Positions 54,669 through 64,000 of a stretch of DNA of 64,000 nucleotides are shown here, in pieces. This DNA comes from an uncultured Colwellia sp. (GTDB taxonomy: Bacteria > Pseudomonadota > Gammaproteobacteria > Enterobacterales > Alteromonadaceae): assembly GCA_913058245.1 (NCBI GenBank), contig CAJXQJ010000001.1, positions 124,001-188,000 on the forward strand, in the 5' to 3' direction. How positions within the stretch are numbered: position 1 is the stretch's first letter; every line of letters starts with the position of its first letter. The position numbers were made by a program, and so were the translations under genes. The notes under the pieces were generated by a model, which was given only the letters and a program-made list of their open reading frames with translations, was not told where the DNA came from and did no database searches.

Positions 54669-55592
54669 TTAATGAGTTTGTAAAGATGAAATAGAAGAAG
54701 GAAAGAGCTGATCAATTTTACTATTAACCCAAGCAGAATCATCGGCATAAGTAACTCCAAACCAGTCATCGTCAGATGTTAATATATCAACACTTATCTG
54801 ATGTTGATTTAGCTGGCTCATCACGACATTTGGCAAATAACATTCAATTTTCTCGTGAGATATTGCCGTTAATGTTTTGATGAGCTCTTGCTCGATTGCA
54901 GAAAATATACTGGTGTCGAAAGCCCAAAGATTCATCGAAACTAGTGAGTTTTCAGATAAATTGATTGATTGATTTTTGTTGGAGTCATGTCCAGATATAA
55001 TGAAATTATTATGACTGTTCTTGGTGTGAATATTTTCAATTTCTGTTACTTGGGTCAATTGCATGTTTTGATTGTATTCACAAAGCCCTCGGTTAACACC
55101 GCCATGATTAGAAAGAGTTTTTTGAACTAGATATGCGACCATAGCGTATCGTGGGAGTTGACTTTTAGCGCAGGCAGCGTGATGTTGTGTCAGTAAATTA
55201 AAAGCCTTTTCACCATAGTAGTCATCGGCATTAATAACCACAAAATGGTTTTTAATAAAATCTTTGGCGCACCAAAGTGCATGTGCAGTGCCTAGCGGCT
55301 TTTTTCTTGCCGTGGATATGGTGCATTTCTCTGGCAACGCACTTAAGGTTTGGATTGCAATATCTACTTTTAATGATTTTGGTAATCGTGCTATTACCTT
55401 TTGTTCTAATTGCAGTTTTTGTTGAGCCTGAGTAATAAAAACCACATGATTAAAACCAGCCGCTACAGCGTGGACTAAATTATATTCCATTAAAGTTTTC
55501 GCCTGCGCACCAAAACAAGCGAATTGTTTAGCACCGCCAAAACGACTGCCATTACCTGCAGCTAAAATAACTAGAGTTTTCAATTGTGTCAT
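54669..55592 (-). CDS. Nucleotidyltransferase (NDP-sugar pyrophosphorylase type)
   Basis: 307 residues. N-terminal LVILAAGNGSRFGGAKQF is the nucleotide-binding signature of sugar-nucleotide transferases; VINADDYYG supplies the metal-binding Asp. It likely joins a sugar-1-phosphate to UTP or another NTP. Between GH109 (28 nt) and NahK-like kinase (9 nt) in one operon, so its substrate is probably the kinase product. An N-acetylhexosamine-1-phosphate is the likeliest, but not proven. Confidence 0.86.
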   Translation of the reverse strand: MTQLKTLVILAAGNGSRFGGAKQFACFGAQAKTLMEYNLVHAVAAGFNHVVFITQAQQKLQLEQKVIARLPKSLKVDIAIQTLSALPEKCTISTARKKPLGTAHALWCAKDFIKNHFVVINADDYYGEKAFNLLTQHHAACAKSQLPRYAMVAYLVQKTLSNHGGVNRGLCEYNQNMQLTQVTEIENIHTKNSHNNFIISGHDSNKNQSINLSENSLVSMNLWAFDTSIFSAIEQELIKTLTAISHEKIECYLPNVVMSQLNQHQISVDILTSDDDWFGVTYADDSAWVNSKIDQLFPSSISSLQTH

Positions 55593-55620
55593 ATTAACGT
55601 TTGTTCTCGACTACTATCTA

Positions 55621-57078
55621 CTAAGATATAATTCCCAGTGGCTTGGCTGTTTTCCATACGCCTCGAGTAAAGTCAGGAATATCCTTTGAGTTACTTCTAT
55701 CGGTTACTGAATCAGCACTCAGTGGTGTAATGACAGACCATGCAGCAGCATCGTAAACGTCTTGATCAAGTGCTTCACCATTTCTTAAACAGTAAATCAT
55801 GCGCCAAAGCATAAGAAAGTCCATACCGCCATGGCCGCCATTACGCTGGGCTTCTTGTCCCATAGCTAGCCAAAGTGGGTGGTCAAACTCTGCTTGCCAC
55901 TTAGTTATATCTTTATCCCAACGATGAAAACTTGGCGCTCTAGGTTTTGTGCCTTGCTTTCCTGTTGCTTGCCATGCTTTAAGATGTTCTTGATAGCTTT
56001 GCTCATTTTGCATGGCAATATGACTTGGTACATTTTCTAAGGCAATACGATTAGGGAAACCAGAAAAAACCCCGTTGGTACCTTGAATATAGTTATGTCG
56101 AGAATAAGGGCGTGGTGTGGTGGTATCATGTTGAACCATAATACTGCGACCGAGTTTTGTTTTGATTAAAGTCGTATTCATATCGCCAGCGATATAGTTT
56201 AGCTGATTTCTTTCGTGATCTGCTGGAAACTCGCGATTAGCGTACGCTTGTCGTCCGAGTGCTGGTGAACTGGTTGACGTTAAATAATCAAAACGATCGC
56301 CACGGTTTATATTCATATACTGTGAAACTGGCCCTAAACCATGTGTTGGGTATAAATTACCGTTAGTTTTGGTATGCCAGTATGTTCGCCATGAACCTGT
56401 TTTATATTCAATTTCTTTCATTTGCCAGCGCAACTCATGAATATATGCTGCTTCTCCGTGCAATAATTCACCAAATAAGCCTTGGCGTACCATGTTCAGC
56501 ACCATCAGCTCATCACGACCATAGCAAACATTTTCCATCATCATGCAATTTTTTTGCGTACGTTCAGCGGTGTTGACTAATTGCCAACACTCTTCAACAG
56601 TGGTTGCGGCAGGCACTTCTACAAACGCATGCTTGCCACTTTCCATGGTTTCCACACACATAGGGGTATGCCAAGCCCAAGGTGTCGAGATAATAACAAT
56701 ATCAATATCTTGACGATTTAACATTTCTCGATAGGCATGATCTGAACCCGTATAGCGATCAGGGCGAGGTAAGTTTTTCTCAACCACATCGTTAATAGAA
56801 CGGTCTAATACCAGCGGGTTAGTATCACAAATAGCTTTTATTTCTACACCATCGATATGACAATAGTGTTTAACATGGCCGGAGCCGCGCTCACCTACAC
56901 CAATAAAACCGATACGTACAACGTCCATTTTTGGAACGATTAAGCCCATTACAGATTTGCCCTGAGCTTTTAACGTTGTAGAATTTTGTGAATTTGATGT
57001 CGCACAACCGCTTGCAACTCCTGCGGCTGTGACGGCTGCAACCGACTTTAAAAAATTACGGCGATCATTGCTGCTCAT
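55621..57078 (-). CDS. GH109-type alpha-N-acetylgalactosaminidase (Gfo/Idh/MocA fold), Tat-exported
   Basis: 485 residues. The N-terminus has a twin-arginine motif (NDRRNFLKS) followed by a hydrophobic stretch and a lipobox-like ASGCAT, so it is probably a Tat-exported lipoprotein. The dinucleotide fold is [16 protein letters not shown]109 hallmarks include [29 protein letters not shown] and [14 protein letters not shown]109 enzymes use NAD in an oxidation-elimination mechanism to remove terminal alpha-GalNAc. First gene of an operon with a nucleotidyltransferase and NahK-like kinase. Specificity within the family varies. Confidence 0.9.
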   Translation of the reverse strand: MSSNDRRNFLKSVAAVTAAGVASGCATSNSQNSTTLKAQGKSVMGLIVPKMDVVRIGFIGVGERGSGHVKHYCHIDGVEIKAICDTNPLVLDRSINDVVEKNLPRPDRYTGSDHAYREMLNRQDIDIVIISTPWAWHTPMCVETMESGKHAFVEVPAATTVEECWQLVNTAERTQKNCMMMENVCYGRDELMVLNMVRQGLFGELLHGEAAYIHELRWQMKEIEYKTGSWRTYWHTKTNGNLYPTHGLGPVSQYMNINRGDRFDYLTSTSSPALGRQAYANREFPADHERNQLNYIAGDMNTTLIKTKLGRSIMVQHDTTTPRPYSRHNYIQGTNGVFSGFPNRIALENVPSHIAMQNEQSYQEHLKAWQATGKQGTKPRAPSFHRWDKDITKWQAEFDHPLWLAMGQEAQRNGGHGGMDFLMLWRMIYCLRNGEALDQDVYDAAAWSVITPLSADSVTDRSNSKDIPDFTRGVWKTAKPLGIIS

Positions 57079-57198
57079 TAAAACTTACCCTGTCTATTAT
57101 TTTTATGACTAATAATTTACGTGACAGCGTTGTCAGATGCAAGCTTAGGTAATTAGCACATCATAACTTCTTTAAAAAAGGGATGTTATCTACAAGTA

Positions 57199-57531
57199 TT
57201 AACTTGCGTTGAGAATGGGGATTCTTAAGGTTTCTCTTTTCAATAAGCTTTCTGCAACTTCAGCAGGCACTTGGTAGAATTCATTAACGTACTCTTGAGC
57301 ATTCAAATACTCACGAATTTGCTTTTTCACTTTACATGGATTCATACACTTTAATGAAAATACAACAGAATAATCACCGGGTGTGTTTTGAGATATTTGC
57401 TTGGCATAATCTTCAGGATCTTTAGGTGTACAGCCAATTCTTACTACATCACTAAAAAACGAGTGCGTCATCACGTAGACGTTGCCATAGGAAATATCGT
57501 TGCTTTGAGAGTCTTGTTCAGTATTTTCCAT
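57199..57531 (-). CDS. GIY-YIG (T5orf172-like) domain protein
   Basis: 110 residues. GNVYVMTHSFFSDVVRIGCTPKDPEDYAKQIS fits the GIY-YIG/T5orf172 nuclease fold (GNVYVM and VRIGCT as the two strands), with a later KQIREYL ... YVNEFYQVPAEVAESLL. The catalytic Arg of canonical members and the late Glu are not obvious, so nuclease activity is doubtful. A stand-alone domain, no phage context. Confidence 0.72.
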   Translation of the reverse strand: MENTEQDSQSNDISYGNVYVMTHSFFSDVVRIGCTPKDPEDYAKQISQNTPGDYSVVFSLKCMNPCKVKKQIREYLNAQEYVNEFYQVPAEVAESLLKRETLRIPILNAS

Positions 57532-57754
57532 TACGTAATAACCTAAGTTAATGATTAATTTAGCTGTTTTATAAGTATTGCAAAATCCGACTATAATGCA
57601 ACAGTGCCGTTATTATACTAAAAACAATAAAAAAAACAGTATTATGATTTAACTGATAACAATAGGTAACCATTCTGGATATTCATTCCACTACTTGTAT
57701 CTGCGCACTATGATGTTTTCTCGTTATGTTCGACTGCATGAACATGATAATTGG

Positions 57755-57823
57755 TGCTATAATCGCGCTCTTGTTTTGACTAGGCTATTTGAGCCTAATC
57801 CTCCTTGTAAAAACCTATAGAGG
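57755..57823 (+). promoter_or_regulatory. Extended -10 promoter and structured leader of the DEAD-box gene
   Basis: TG-C-TATAAT (57755-57763) is a consensus extended -10. The ~60-nt leader has a hairpin TAGGCT/AGCCTA (57781-57797) and CCTC (57800-57803) that can pair with the GAGG of the ribosome binding site (57820-57823). This could make translation temperature- or helicase-sensitive. Confidence 0.5.
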
Positions 57824-57829
57824 TAGTTA

Positions 57830-59029
57830 ATGCCGTTTTCTAGACTTGGATTGTCTTCACCGATAGTCAATGCACTTACAGAATTAGAATATACAACGCC
57901 AACAGAGATTCAAAAGCAGGCAATACCTGTAGTGTTGTCGGGTAAAAATGTAATTGCGGCAGCGCAAACGGGTACCGGAAAAACGGCAAGTTTTGTGTTA
58001 CCACTGTTGGAAAAGCTGTGTGCCATTGAAAAAGATGAAGAGCGAAAGCTACGCGGTAAACGTATTCGAGCTTTGATATTAACGCCAACGCGTGAGCTGG
58101 CAATGCAAGTTGAAGCAAGTATTGCTCAGTATGGCAAATATTTAAATTTAACATCAATGGCAATGTATGGCGGTACTGAAATTGGGCCGCAAAAGCAGCA
58201 GTTAATTTGGGGAGTCGATATTCTCGTAGCAACGCCAGGGCGATTGCTTGATATGACGCACCAACGTGCCGTAAATTTTGACCAACTTGAAGCCTTTGTG
58301 CTAGATGAAGCCGATAGAATGTTAGACATGGGCTTTATTGATGATATTAATAAAATTATTGAGCGTTTGCCATCGCAGCGTCAAAACCTACTATTTTCGG
58401 CAACGATATCTAACGATGTAAGGGCACTTGCCAAACGAACGATCTCTCATGCAGAAGAGCTCTCTGTTGTTAAAAACAGCGCATCTAAACCTAAAATTGA
58501 GCAATGGTTAGTAACCGTCGATAAAACTAATAAGTCGGCGCTATTAAGCTTTCTAATTAAAGAGCAGCAATGGCAACAAGCGTTAATTTTTATCGAAACC
58601 AAGCACGGAGCTGCAAAACTGGTTAGCCAATTGGAAAAGCGAGGCATTAAAGCTGAATCAATTCATAGTGGGAGAACGCAAACTGTGAGAGAACAAATAT
58701 TGGCCGACTTTAAATCAGGGAAAATAAACTTTCTTGTTGCAACAGGTATTGCTGCTCGTGGTATTGATATTGGTGAATTGTCACGGGTTGTAAATTACGA
58801 CTTACCTGATAAAGCTGATGACTATATTCACCGTATTGGCAGAACCGGTCGAGCAGGGCAAAGTGGTGTGGCAGTGTCACTTGTAGCAAAAGATAATTTT
58901 AGAAACTTGTGTGCGATAGAAAGCCGCTTAGGGCATATTATCGAGCGAAAAGTTTTTGAGGAATTCCCTGTTAAGAAAGTCGTGCCAGTGTCCATTTTGA
59001 ATTATGTGCCTAAGAATAAACGACCATAA
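57830..59029 (+). CDS. DEAD-box ATP-dependent RNA helicase (RhlE-like)
   Basis: 399 residues with all motifs: Q motif (FSRLGLSSPIVNAL ... TPTEIQKQAIP), Walker A AAQTGTGKT, PTRELAMQ, TPGRLLD, VLDEADRMLDMGF (DEAD), SATIS, then domain 2 with FIETKHGA, HSGRTQTVRE, ATGIAARGIDIGE and HRIGRTGRAG. Short C-terminal tail without the Lys-rich region seen in the helicase at the left end of the window. It probably acts in ribosome biogenesis or mRNA turnover, often at low temperature. It has an extended -10 promoter. Confidence 0.95.
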   Translation: MPFSRLGLSSPIVNALTELEYTTPTEIQKQAIPVVLSGKNVIAAAQTGTGKTASFVLPLLEKLCAIEKDEERKLRGKRIRALILTPTRELAMQVEASIAQYGKYLNLTSMAMYGGTEIGPQKQQLIWGVDILVATPGRLLDMTHQRAVNFDQLEAFVLDEADRMLDMGFIDDINKIIERLPSQRQNLLFSATISNDVRALAKRTISHAEELSVVKNSASKPKIEQWLVTVDKTNKSALLSFLIKEQQWQQALIFIETKHGAAKLVSQLEKRGIKAESIHSGRTQTVREQILADFKSGKINFLVATGIAARGIDIGELSRVVNYDLPDKADDYIHRIGRTGRAGQSGVAVSLVAKDNFRNLCAIESRLGHIIERKVFEEFPVKKVVPVSILNYVPKNKRP

Positions 59030-59146
59030 TTTAATTCAATATAAATAAGCGCGTGTTTTTAAATCTATGTCAGCAATGTTAGAATATTTGCTGATGTTTG
59101 CGCTAGTAGTACGCATAAACAAGTTAATAAATTAATAGGAATGTAG

Positions 59147-59398
59147 ATGAATCCAATTATTGCAATTTTAAAAGAACATAACGTTAGCGATGAACAAACC
59201 AAAGAAGTATTTCAAGCGTTGACAGAAAATCCATTGATGGCAATGGCGACAGTGCAACAGTTAGGTATTCCGCAAGAAAAACTGCAATCAATGATGATGT
59301 TATTAATGCAAAACCCAGCATTAATTAAAGAAGCAGTCGATGAATTAGGTTTAGATTTTAGCAAGGTTGAAGCTGCTAAGGCTGCTTTAAATAAGTAA
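59147..59398 (+). CDS. DUF2999 family protein
   Basis: 83 residues, all helical, matching DUF2999 along its length (MNPIIAILKEHNVSDEQTKEVF, LTENPLMAMATVQQLGIPQEK, PALIKEAVDELGLDFSKVEAAK, quoted in parts). The family is small, mainly marine gammaproteobacteria, function unknown. AGGA 6 nt before the ATG. Cytoplasmic. Confidence 0.9.
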   Translation: MNPIIAILKEHNVSDEQTKEVFQALTENPLMAMATVQQLGIPQEKLQSMMMLLMQNPALIKEAVDELGLDFSKVEAAKAALNK

Positions 59399-59472
59399 TC
59401 AGGAATACTGTAATGCGTAATTTTTTGCGTAGCTGCAGCCAATTAAGCCTATTTTTCTTAGGCTCTCAGTAG

Positions 59473-59976
59473 TTAGGGTGTATAGCTATAGGTTGTACAT
59501 CCGAATTTCCCGCCGTTTAATGCTAAAAAGTTAGCCTGATAAGATTGAATCTTAAAACCTTGCTTTTTTAGTACTGCTGCAGAAGCTGGGTTGTTATCCA
59601 AAACTAGTGCGTTTAACTCGCTGAGTGAGTAGGTGTTGCTTGCTATATTCATCAATTCTGTAAGACAAAAGCTAGCATAACCTTTACCAGTGCTGTTTTT
59701 TGCAACACGATAACCAACACTGCCTTTATTCTCTGCAGTACATATATCTTTTAAGTTGCCACGTGCGACAATGGCTCCGTTCTCAATAAGCACCCCTGAA
59801 TAACTAATGCCTAGTTTTGCATTAGCAATACATTCGAAGATATGCTTCTTAATATTGCTAAGTGTATAAAAATCATCACCCCTTGAAGCGATCAAAGATT
59901 CAAACCAAGCTCTATTTTCCAACTCAAATTGAAATAGTAAATTTAAATGTTGGCTTGATAACGTTTCAAATTTCAT
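59473..59976 (-). CDS. GNAT-family N-acetyltransferase (RimJ/RimL-like)
   Basis: 167 residues. LLFQFELENRAWFESLIASR and the acetyl-CoA-binding segment VGYRVAKNSTGKGYASFCLTEL (RxxGxG/A) are typical of the RimJ/RimL branch; LNALVLDNNPASAAVLKKQGF is the conserved C-terminal region. It likely acetylates a protein N-terminus or a small amine. A single leftward gene. Confidence 0.88.
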   Translation of the reverse strand: MKFETLSSQHLNLLFQFELENRAWFESLIASRGDDFYTLSNIKKHIFECIANAKLGISYSGVLIENGAIVARGNLKDICTAENKGSVGYRVAKNSTGKGYASFCLTELMNIASNTYSLSELNALVLDNNPASAAVLKKQGFKIQSYQANFLALNGGKFGCTTYSYTP

Positions 59977-60134
59977 TGATTTAGCCTGAGGACTGTCTTG
60001 TTGTATTAATGTTCTTTGTGAATATTAACATTGAGCCACTAACTTTGCTGATAGCTTTCTGAACTTTTATTCATTTCCCAAACCTAAATATTAGTCATTT
60101 AAGATGCAATTAATTCTTGTCTGATTTAAAAGGT

Positions 60135-60166
60135 CAAAAAAATCCGCGATAAACGCGGATTTTTTT
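60135..60166. terminator. Bidirectional intrinsic terminator
   Basis: A stem AATCCGCG/CGCGGATT with a 5-nt loop, flanked by A and T runs that extend the pairing. It lies 30 nt after the stop of the leftward tricorn-like protease gene and serves mainly that gene. Confidence 0.93.
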
Positions 60167-60195
60167 GCTTAGCTATTGCCTTGAAGTCAGTGGTA

Positions 60196-63100
60196 TTATT
60201 TTACTTTTTTAAGTAATACTTCAACCGCTTTCTCAATTTGCTTATCTTGACCTTGTGATGACGATTCAGGGTCATTTTTCACCATATGATCAGGCATAGT
60301 TTGGCTATTTTCTAGGTAATTGCCTTTGGTATCTTTCATACCTACTTGTGGCACACCTGCGCGGAAGTCACCTGAGATACCTGTTTCCCACCAAACAGCA
60401 GTCATAGTGCCTGGCACTGGCATACCAACCATTTCACCTAGGTCTAATTCATCGTAGGTGTAAGAGAACGCGTGCGCGTCACTATAGTTACCTTCGTTAA
60501 TTAATAGAACAGATGGCTTGTTCCATTGATCAAGTGGATCACCTGCATATTTGCGGCCTCGAACATGCATAGTGAAGTACTCGTTACCACTAAGAAGCTT
60601 AGCTAAGTCATTGTGTAACCAACCGCCGCCATTAAAACGAGTATCAACCACTACTGCTTTTTTATCGAAGTGCTTACCTAATAGGCGAGAATAAACAGTT
60701 CTAAAGCTTGAGTCATTCATGCTGCGAACGTGAACATAAGCCAGTTGACCGTTTGATAATTCATCAACCAATGCTTCACGAGAGCTAACCCAGCGATCAT
60801 ATAATAAGTTACCTAGTGCACGTGCTGATGTTGGTTTGATCACTTCATCAAAGCTTTTACCTTTTGCATCTTCAAAAGTAAATCTTACGCGTTTACCCGC
60901 CTTATGATTAAGCAATTGGTATAAGTTTTGATACTTATCTAATTCAACACCGTTAACAGCGATAAGTTTAACCCCAGCTTTAACTTTACTATTGGCGTTA
61001 TCAAACGGACCTTTTGCCAATACTTCTTCAACTTCTAAGCCATTGCTGTAGTCAAAAAACAATCCCAATCGGCCAGTCTTATCATCAGTTTTAGTTGATT
61101 TTGGTCTGTAAGACGAGCCAATATGTGAAGCGTTTAATTCGCCGGTCATTTCTGCAAACATGTTGGCAAAGTCACGCCCATGAGCAATTGAAGGTAATTT
61201 CTTACGGTAAGATTCACCCACGTCATCCCAATCTATTCCGTGGAAATCGTCACGATAAAACTTGTCTTTAATTACTCTCCAGCTGTGATCGAACATGAAC
61301 TCACGCTCAGAGGCTGCTTTCAATTGCATCACTGGGTTTGCACTAATTGGCTTCAAGGTAACTTTTTTACCTAAATCACCTTGTTTTAGCTGACCGTCAG
61401 CAAGAATAAAGATTTTCTTACCATCTTCACTAAATGACATATCCACTGATCTAGCATTTAATTTAGCGACTAGTTCAGTTTTCTTATCACGAATAGACTG
61501 ACGCCATAAGTCATAACCTTTTTCAAAGCGTGCTAAGTAATATAATTCTTTAGCATCTTTAGTTAAGTACGCTTGGCTTAAATTTGAAGAGTGAGCAGTA
61601 AGACGAACGGTACGACGTTCAATGTTGTCCCATTCAATATCAACAGGTTTTATTTCTTCTGCCTTTTCTTTATCTTTCTTTTCATCTTTTGAATCATCAG
61701 TTTTCTTGTCTTTTTTAACTACTTCTTCTTCCGCTTTCTCTAGCTCTTTTTGTAGCTCATACTCTTCTTTTGACATACTGAACTTGTCATAACTATCTTG
61801 GGTTAAAAACGCTGCTAGTACATCGCCCTCGCGCCCCCAGCTACCATGAGCACGTTTACCAAAACGAGCGCTCCACCATAGAACGGCTTTGCCATCCGTA
61901 TGCCAAGTTGGCGCGTCGTCACTATAACCAGATAAGCTAATGTCTTTTGGCTTTTCTGAGCCATCAGACGGGAAAACGCCAACATTGTTGACGAATAAAC
62001 GTCCTCGAGGAGAGAAGCTTGCTGTCATCCAGTAACTATCAGGTGCCCACGCAAATGAAATATCACCGTCAGCGTAAGAATAGTTATTCTCTTTTCCTAA
62101 CGCTACGTTAACTTTCTTGCTTTCGCGATCAATCACTTGAATTTCATCACGGTTTGATAAGAAAGCAACCTTTTTACCGTCAGGTGAATAAACCGGTTGG
62201 AAGCTGTCTGTATCAGCTAAGTGAACCACTTCTTCTTTTAGCGTAGTTGCAGCAAAGAAGTATGGTTCTGAGTCATTTTTAATACTGGTTTCGTATAAAC
62301 CCCAATGACCTTCGCGCTCAGCTGCGTATAAAATGGTTTTACCGTCTTTATGGAAAGACACTGAGCGTTCTTGCTGCGGTGTATTCGTAATAGCACGTGT
62401 CGTTTTAAACTCTGTGCTGGCAACAAATACTTCACCACGGGCAATAAATGCAACTTCTTTACCATCAGGCGATACTGAATACTCTGAAATTTTGCCACCT
62501 AATGAAACAGGCAGTAATTCATCTTCTTGAATATCATTCGCAATAGTTATGTCAACATGCTTAGGCGAGCCTTTTTTACTGATGTAAACACTACCGTGAT
62601 GAACAAAAGCTAAAGTACCGTTATCACTGATTGATAAACTACGAACAGGATGCTCTTTAAATTTAGTAACTTGTTTTTTGTTACTACCGTCTAGGTCAGT
62701 TTGGAATACGTTAAATGCGCCTGTCTTTTCTTCAGACGTATAATAAAAGGTGTTTTTGTCTTTCCAAACAGGGTTGTGATCACCACCTTTAAACGTGGTT
62801 AACTGAGTATGCTTGCCAGATTTAATGTCGTGTACCCAAATATCACGAGCAAACGCTGAAACATCGTGCTTTCTGAATTGGTTTTCATACGCCTTTTCAT
62901 CACGATAAAGTACCTTCTTACCATTTGGGGAGTACTGAAGCTCAGATGCTGGAATAGTGGCAAACATTTCAGGTGTCCCACCTTTAACAGAAACGGTATA
63001 GCTTTCTGATAAGCGAAAAGTAGGGAATATGGTTGAATTTTTAGAATCCATTCGGCTTGATGTAAACAGTACATCTTTTCCGTTTTTACTGAAATCTTGT

Positions 63101-63441
63101 GGAATATCGTGCGATGAATGGTACGTTAATCGTTTCGCTTTTCCGCCTTTTGCAGGCATTACGTAAACGTCTAAATTACCGTTTCTGTCACTGGCAAAGG
63201 CAATGCTTTTGCCATCACGAGACCAAACAGGGTGGCCGTCCCAATCATTATGAATAGTTAGCGGGCGTGCAGTGCCACCTTTTGATGGAACGGTATAAAT
63301 ATCACCTTTGTATGAAAATGCAATCGTTTTACTATCGGGTGAAATACTAGTGTGCAAAAACCATTCTTCGTTTTTATCAGCCGCAGTTGCAGCAGTGGCG
63401 AAAATAGCCAATGCCGACAATGCATACTTTGACTTGTGCAT
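60196..63441 (-). CDS. Exported tricorn-like S41 peptidase
   Basis: 1081 residues from the ATG at 63441, which has AAAGGA 7 nt upstream; a TTG 18 nt earlier lacks it. Signal peptide (HKSKYALSALAIFATAATA|AD). The N-terminal half is WD40/TolB-like beta-propeller repeats (SPDSKTIAFSYKGDIYTV, VWSRDGKSIAFASDRNGN, PVYSPDGKKVAFLSNRDE). A highly charged Lys/Glu stretch near 560-600 leads to the C-terminal half: tricorn C1 region, PDZ (about 790-860), and the S41 core with VVDTRFNGGG and the catalytic Ser in NEGNYSDAHAF (~985). It should degrade peptides in the periplasm. A single gene with terminator. Confidence 0.92.
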   Translation of the reverse strand: MHKSKYALSALAIFATAATAADKNEEWFLHTSISPDSKTIAFSYKGDIYTVPSKGGTARPLTIHNDWDGHPVWSRDGKSIAFASDRNGNLDVYVMPAKGGKAKRLTYHSSHDIPQDFSKNGKDVLFTSSRMDSKNSTIFPTFRLSESYTVSVKGGTPEMFATIPASELQYSPNGKKVLYRDEKAYENQFRKHDVSAFARDIWVHDIKSGKHTQLTTFKGGDHNPVWKDKNTFYYTSEEKTGAFNVFQTDLDGSNKKQVTKFKEHPVRSLSISDNGTLAFVHHGSVYISKKGSPKHVDITIANDIQEDELLPVSLGGKISEYSVSPDGKEVAFIARGEVFVASTEFKTTRAITNTPQQERSVSFHKDGKTILYAAEREGHWGLYETSIKNDSEPYFFAATTLKEEVVHLADTDSFQPVYSPDGKKVAFLSNRDEIQVIDRESKKVNVALGKENNYSYADGDISFAWAPDSYWMTASFSPRGRLFVNNVGVFPSDGSEKPKDISLSGYSDDAPTWHTDGKAVLWWSARFGKRAHGSWGREGDVLAAFLTQDSYDKFSMSKEEYELQKELEKAEEEVVKKDKKTDDSKDEKKDKEKAEEIKPVDIEWDNIERRTVRLTAHSSNLSQAYLTKDAKELYYLARFEKGYDLWRQSIRDKKTELVAKLNARSVDMSFSEDGKKIFILADGQLKQGDLGKKVTLKPISANPVMQLKAASEREFMFDHSWRVIKDKFYRDDFHGIDWDDVGESYRKKLPSIAHGRDFANMFAEMTGELNASHIGSSYRPKSTKTDDKTGRLGLFFDYSNGLEVEEVLAKGPFDNANSKVKAGVKLIAVNGVELDKYQNLYQLLNHKAGKRVRFTFEDAKGKSFDEVIKPTSARALGNLLYDRWVSSREALVDELSNGQLAYVHVRSMNDSSFRTVYSRLLGKHFDKKAVVVDTRFNGGGWLHNDLAKLLSGNEYFTMHVRGRKYAGDPLDQWNKPSVLLINEGNYSDAHAFSYTYDELDLGEMVGMPVPGTMTAVWWETGISGDFRAGVPQVGMKDTKGNYLENSQTMPDHMVKNDPESSSQGQDKQIEKAVEVLLKKVK

Positions 63442-64000
63442 TATTATGTCCTTTAACAACGTGAGGTGTTGCCATTATTTTTATTATTAAATGCTCTACG
63501 AGCAGTTATGTGATGTTATAACAACTAGGGAGTAATGCCAACTACCCAAATATGTACAAGAAAGGAAAGTTTAGTTCTTTACAAGGTACTAATAAGTTGA
63601 TTAAACAAGCTTAAACGACAAAGTACTTAGCTAATATTTATTAATATTAAAGCTTATATAAACTGATAAAACATAGCCTACAGAGTGTTTTTTACTCTAT
63701 GATTTGAGCTAGTAATATAGAACATTAGTTATAGATCTTAGGCAACAAGGTATGAAGTGTTTTAACCCGACCTACAGAAAACTGAAATGACTACTTACAA
63801 TTTATATAGTCGCTTATAGGGGGGGCTGATCTTTTAAAGTTGAATTTTGTTCAAACTCAGCTTTGCTCAATTATTTACTAATTACTGTAAAAATAACCTC
63901 GAAAAAACAACAACCCTCTTGTAAGTCTAGATGATTTATCGATACTTTGCAGAGGTAATAAATTCGCCAAAAGCCTCGCACCAAACAATAATAGTGTTAA
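63442..64000. other. Upstream region of the tricorn-like gene, to the window edge
   Basis: 559 bp, AT-rich, with the leftward promoter of the protease gene. A G7 run stands out at 63819-63825. On the minus strand an open frame enters from the right edge and stops at 63936-63938, reading NTIIVWCEAFGEFITSAKYR; it could be the C-terminus of a gene lying mostly outside, but 21 codons is too little to decide. Nothing else is recognised. Confidence 0.35.

Noticed and set aside
842-63856. A shared TTGAACAAAATT(T/C)AAC string near both window ends, in opposite orientation (about 842 and 63840)
   Set aside because: Only about 16 AT-rich bases match and flanks differ; likely chance, not a mobile element boundary.
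1-64000. CRISPR array, tRNA or rRNA genes, integron or prophage
   Set aside because: No regularly spaced short repeats with unique spacers, no cloverleaf or rRNA-like sequence, and no integrase, transposase or phage structural gene recognised.

Overview
The window looks like chromosomal DNA of a marine gammaproteobacterium of the order Alteromonadales, most like the Colwelliaceae (Colwellia/Thalassotalea type). This is inferred from AT-rich DNA, many TonB, Tat and lipoprotein export signals, a complete beta-1,3-glucan (laminarin) locus, and close resemblance of proteins such as YbiT, YbdL, YafV, KatG, OxyR and a DUF2999 protein to gammaproteobacterial families. No rRNA, tRNA, CRISPR array, insertion sequence or prophage was seen.

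Layout. 1-12 kb: a truncated DEAD-box helicase, an S4 RNA-binding protein, an AbgT transporter, a DUF2306 membrane protein with an AraC-type regulator, then a leftward run (periplasmic solute-binding protein, acyltransferase, TrmK-like methyltransferase, YdjM-like hydrolase, SDR, cytochrome b561, metallo-beta-lactamase-fold lipoprotein). A TetR gene lies divergent to this run, and a 38-bp palindrome sits inside the run's promoter. 13-22 kb: a secreted M12-type metalloprotease with a membrane-anchored partner, then cyclophilin, omega-amidase, aminotransferase and lytic transglycosylase, then YjdM, a B12-binding radical SAM protein and two tiny membrane proteins. 22-23 kb holds a decayed metallo-beta-lactamase-fold gene. 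23-25 kb: the ABC-F protein YbiT.

24.8-41.5 kb is the main accessory block, a laminarin utilisation locus: GH81 lipoprotein (leftward), LytS-type kinase with LytTR regulator, GH16 lipoprotein with four tandem carbohydrate-binding-like modules, TonB-dependent receptor, sugar MFS porter and GH3 exo-glucanase lipoprotein. The likely flow is surface endo-cleavage (GH16, GH81), TonB import, trimming by GH3 and glucose uptake by the MFS porter. Tandem CGCA-core repeats with a 20-21 bp period lie in three promoter regions of this block and are candidate sites for its LytTR regulator.

41.5-53.5 kb: an ABC-exporter membrane domain without ATPase, mtfA flanked by two copies of an 85-nt element that looks like a duplicated small-RNA gene, exported KatG next to OxyR, an alpha/beta hydrolase-TetR operon with a large palindromic operator, an AraC-HDOD fusion regulator, a PEP-CTERM protein, a MATE exporter and a DUF4156 lipoprotein. 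53.5-64 kb: a GH109/nucleotidyltransferase/sugar-kinase operon, a GIY-YIG protein, a second DEAD-box helicase, DUF2999, a GNAT acetyltransferase and a large exported tricorn-like protease.

The most novel-looking signals are the duplicated small-RNA-like element around mtfA, the phased CGCA repeats of the laminarin locus, the AraC-HDOD fusion, and the paired WDCC modules shared across the glucanases. Family assignments come from reading motifs by eye; no database search was run.
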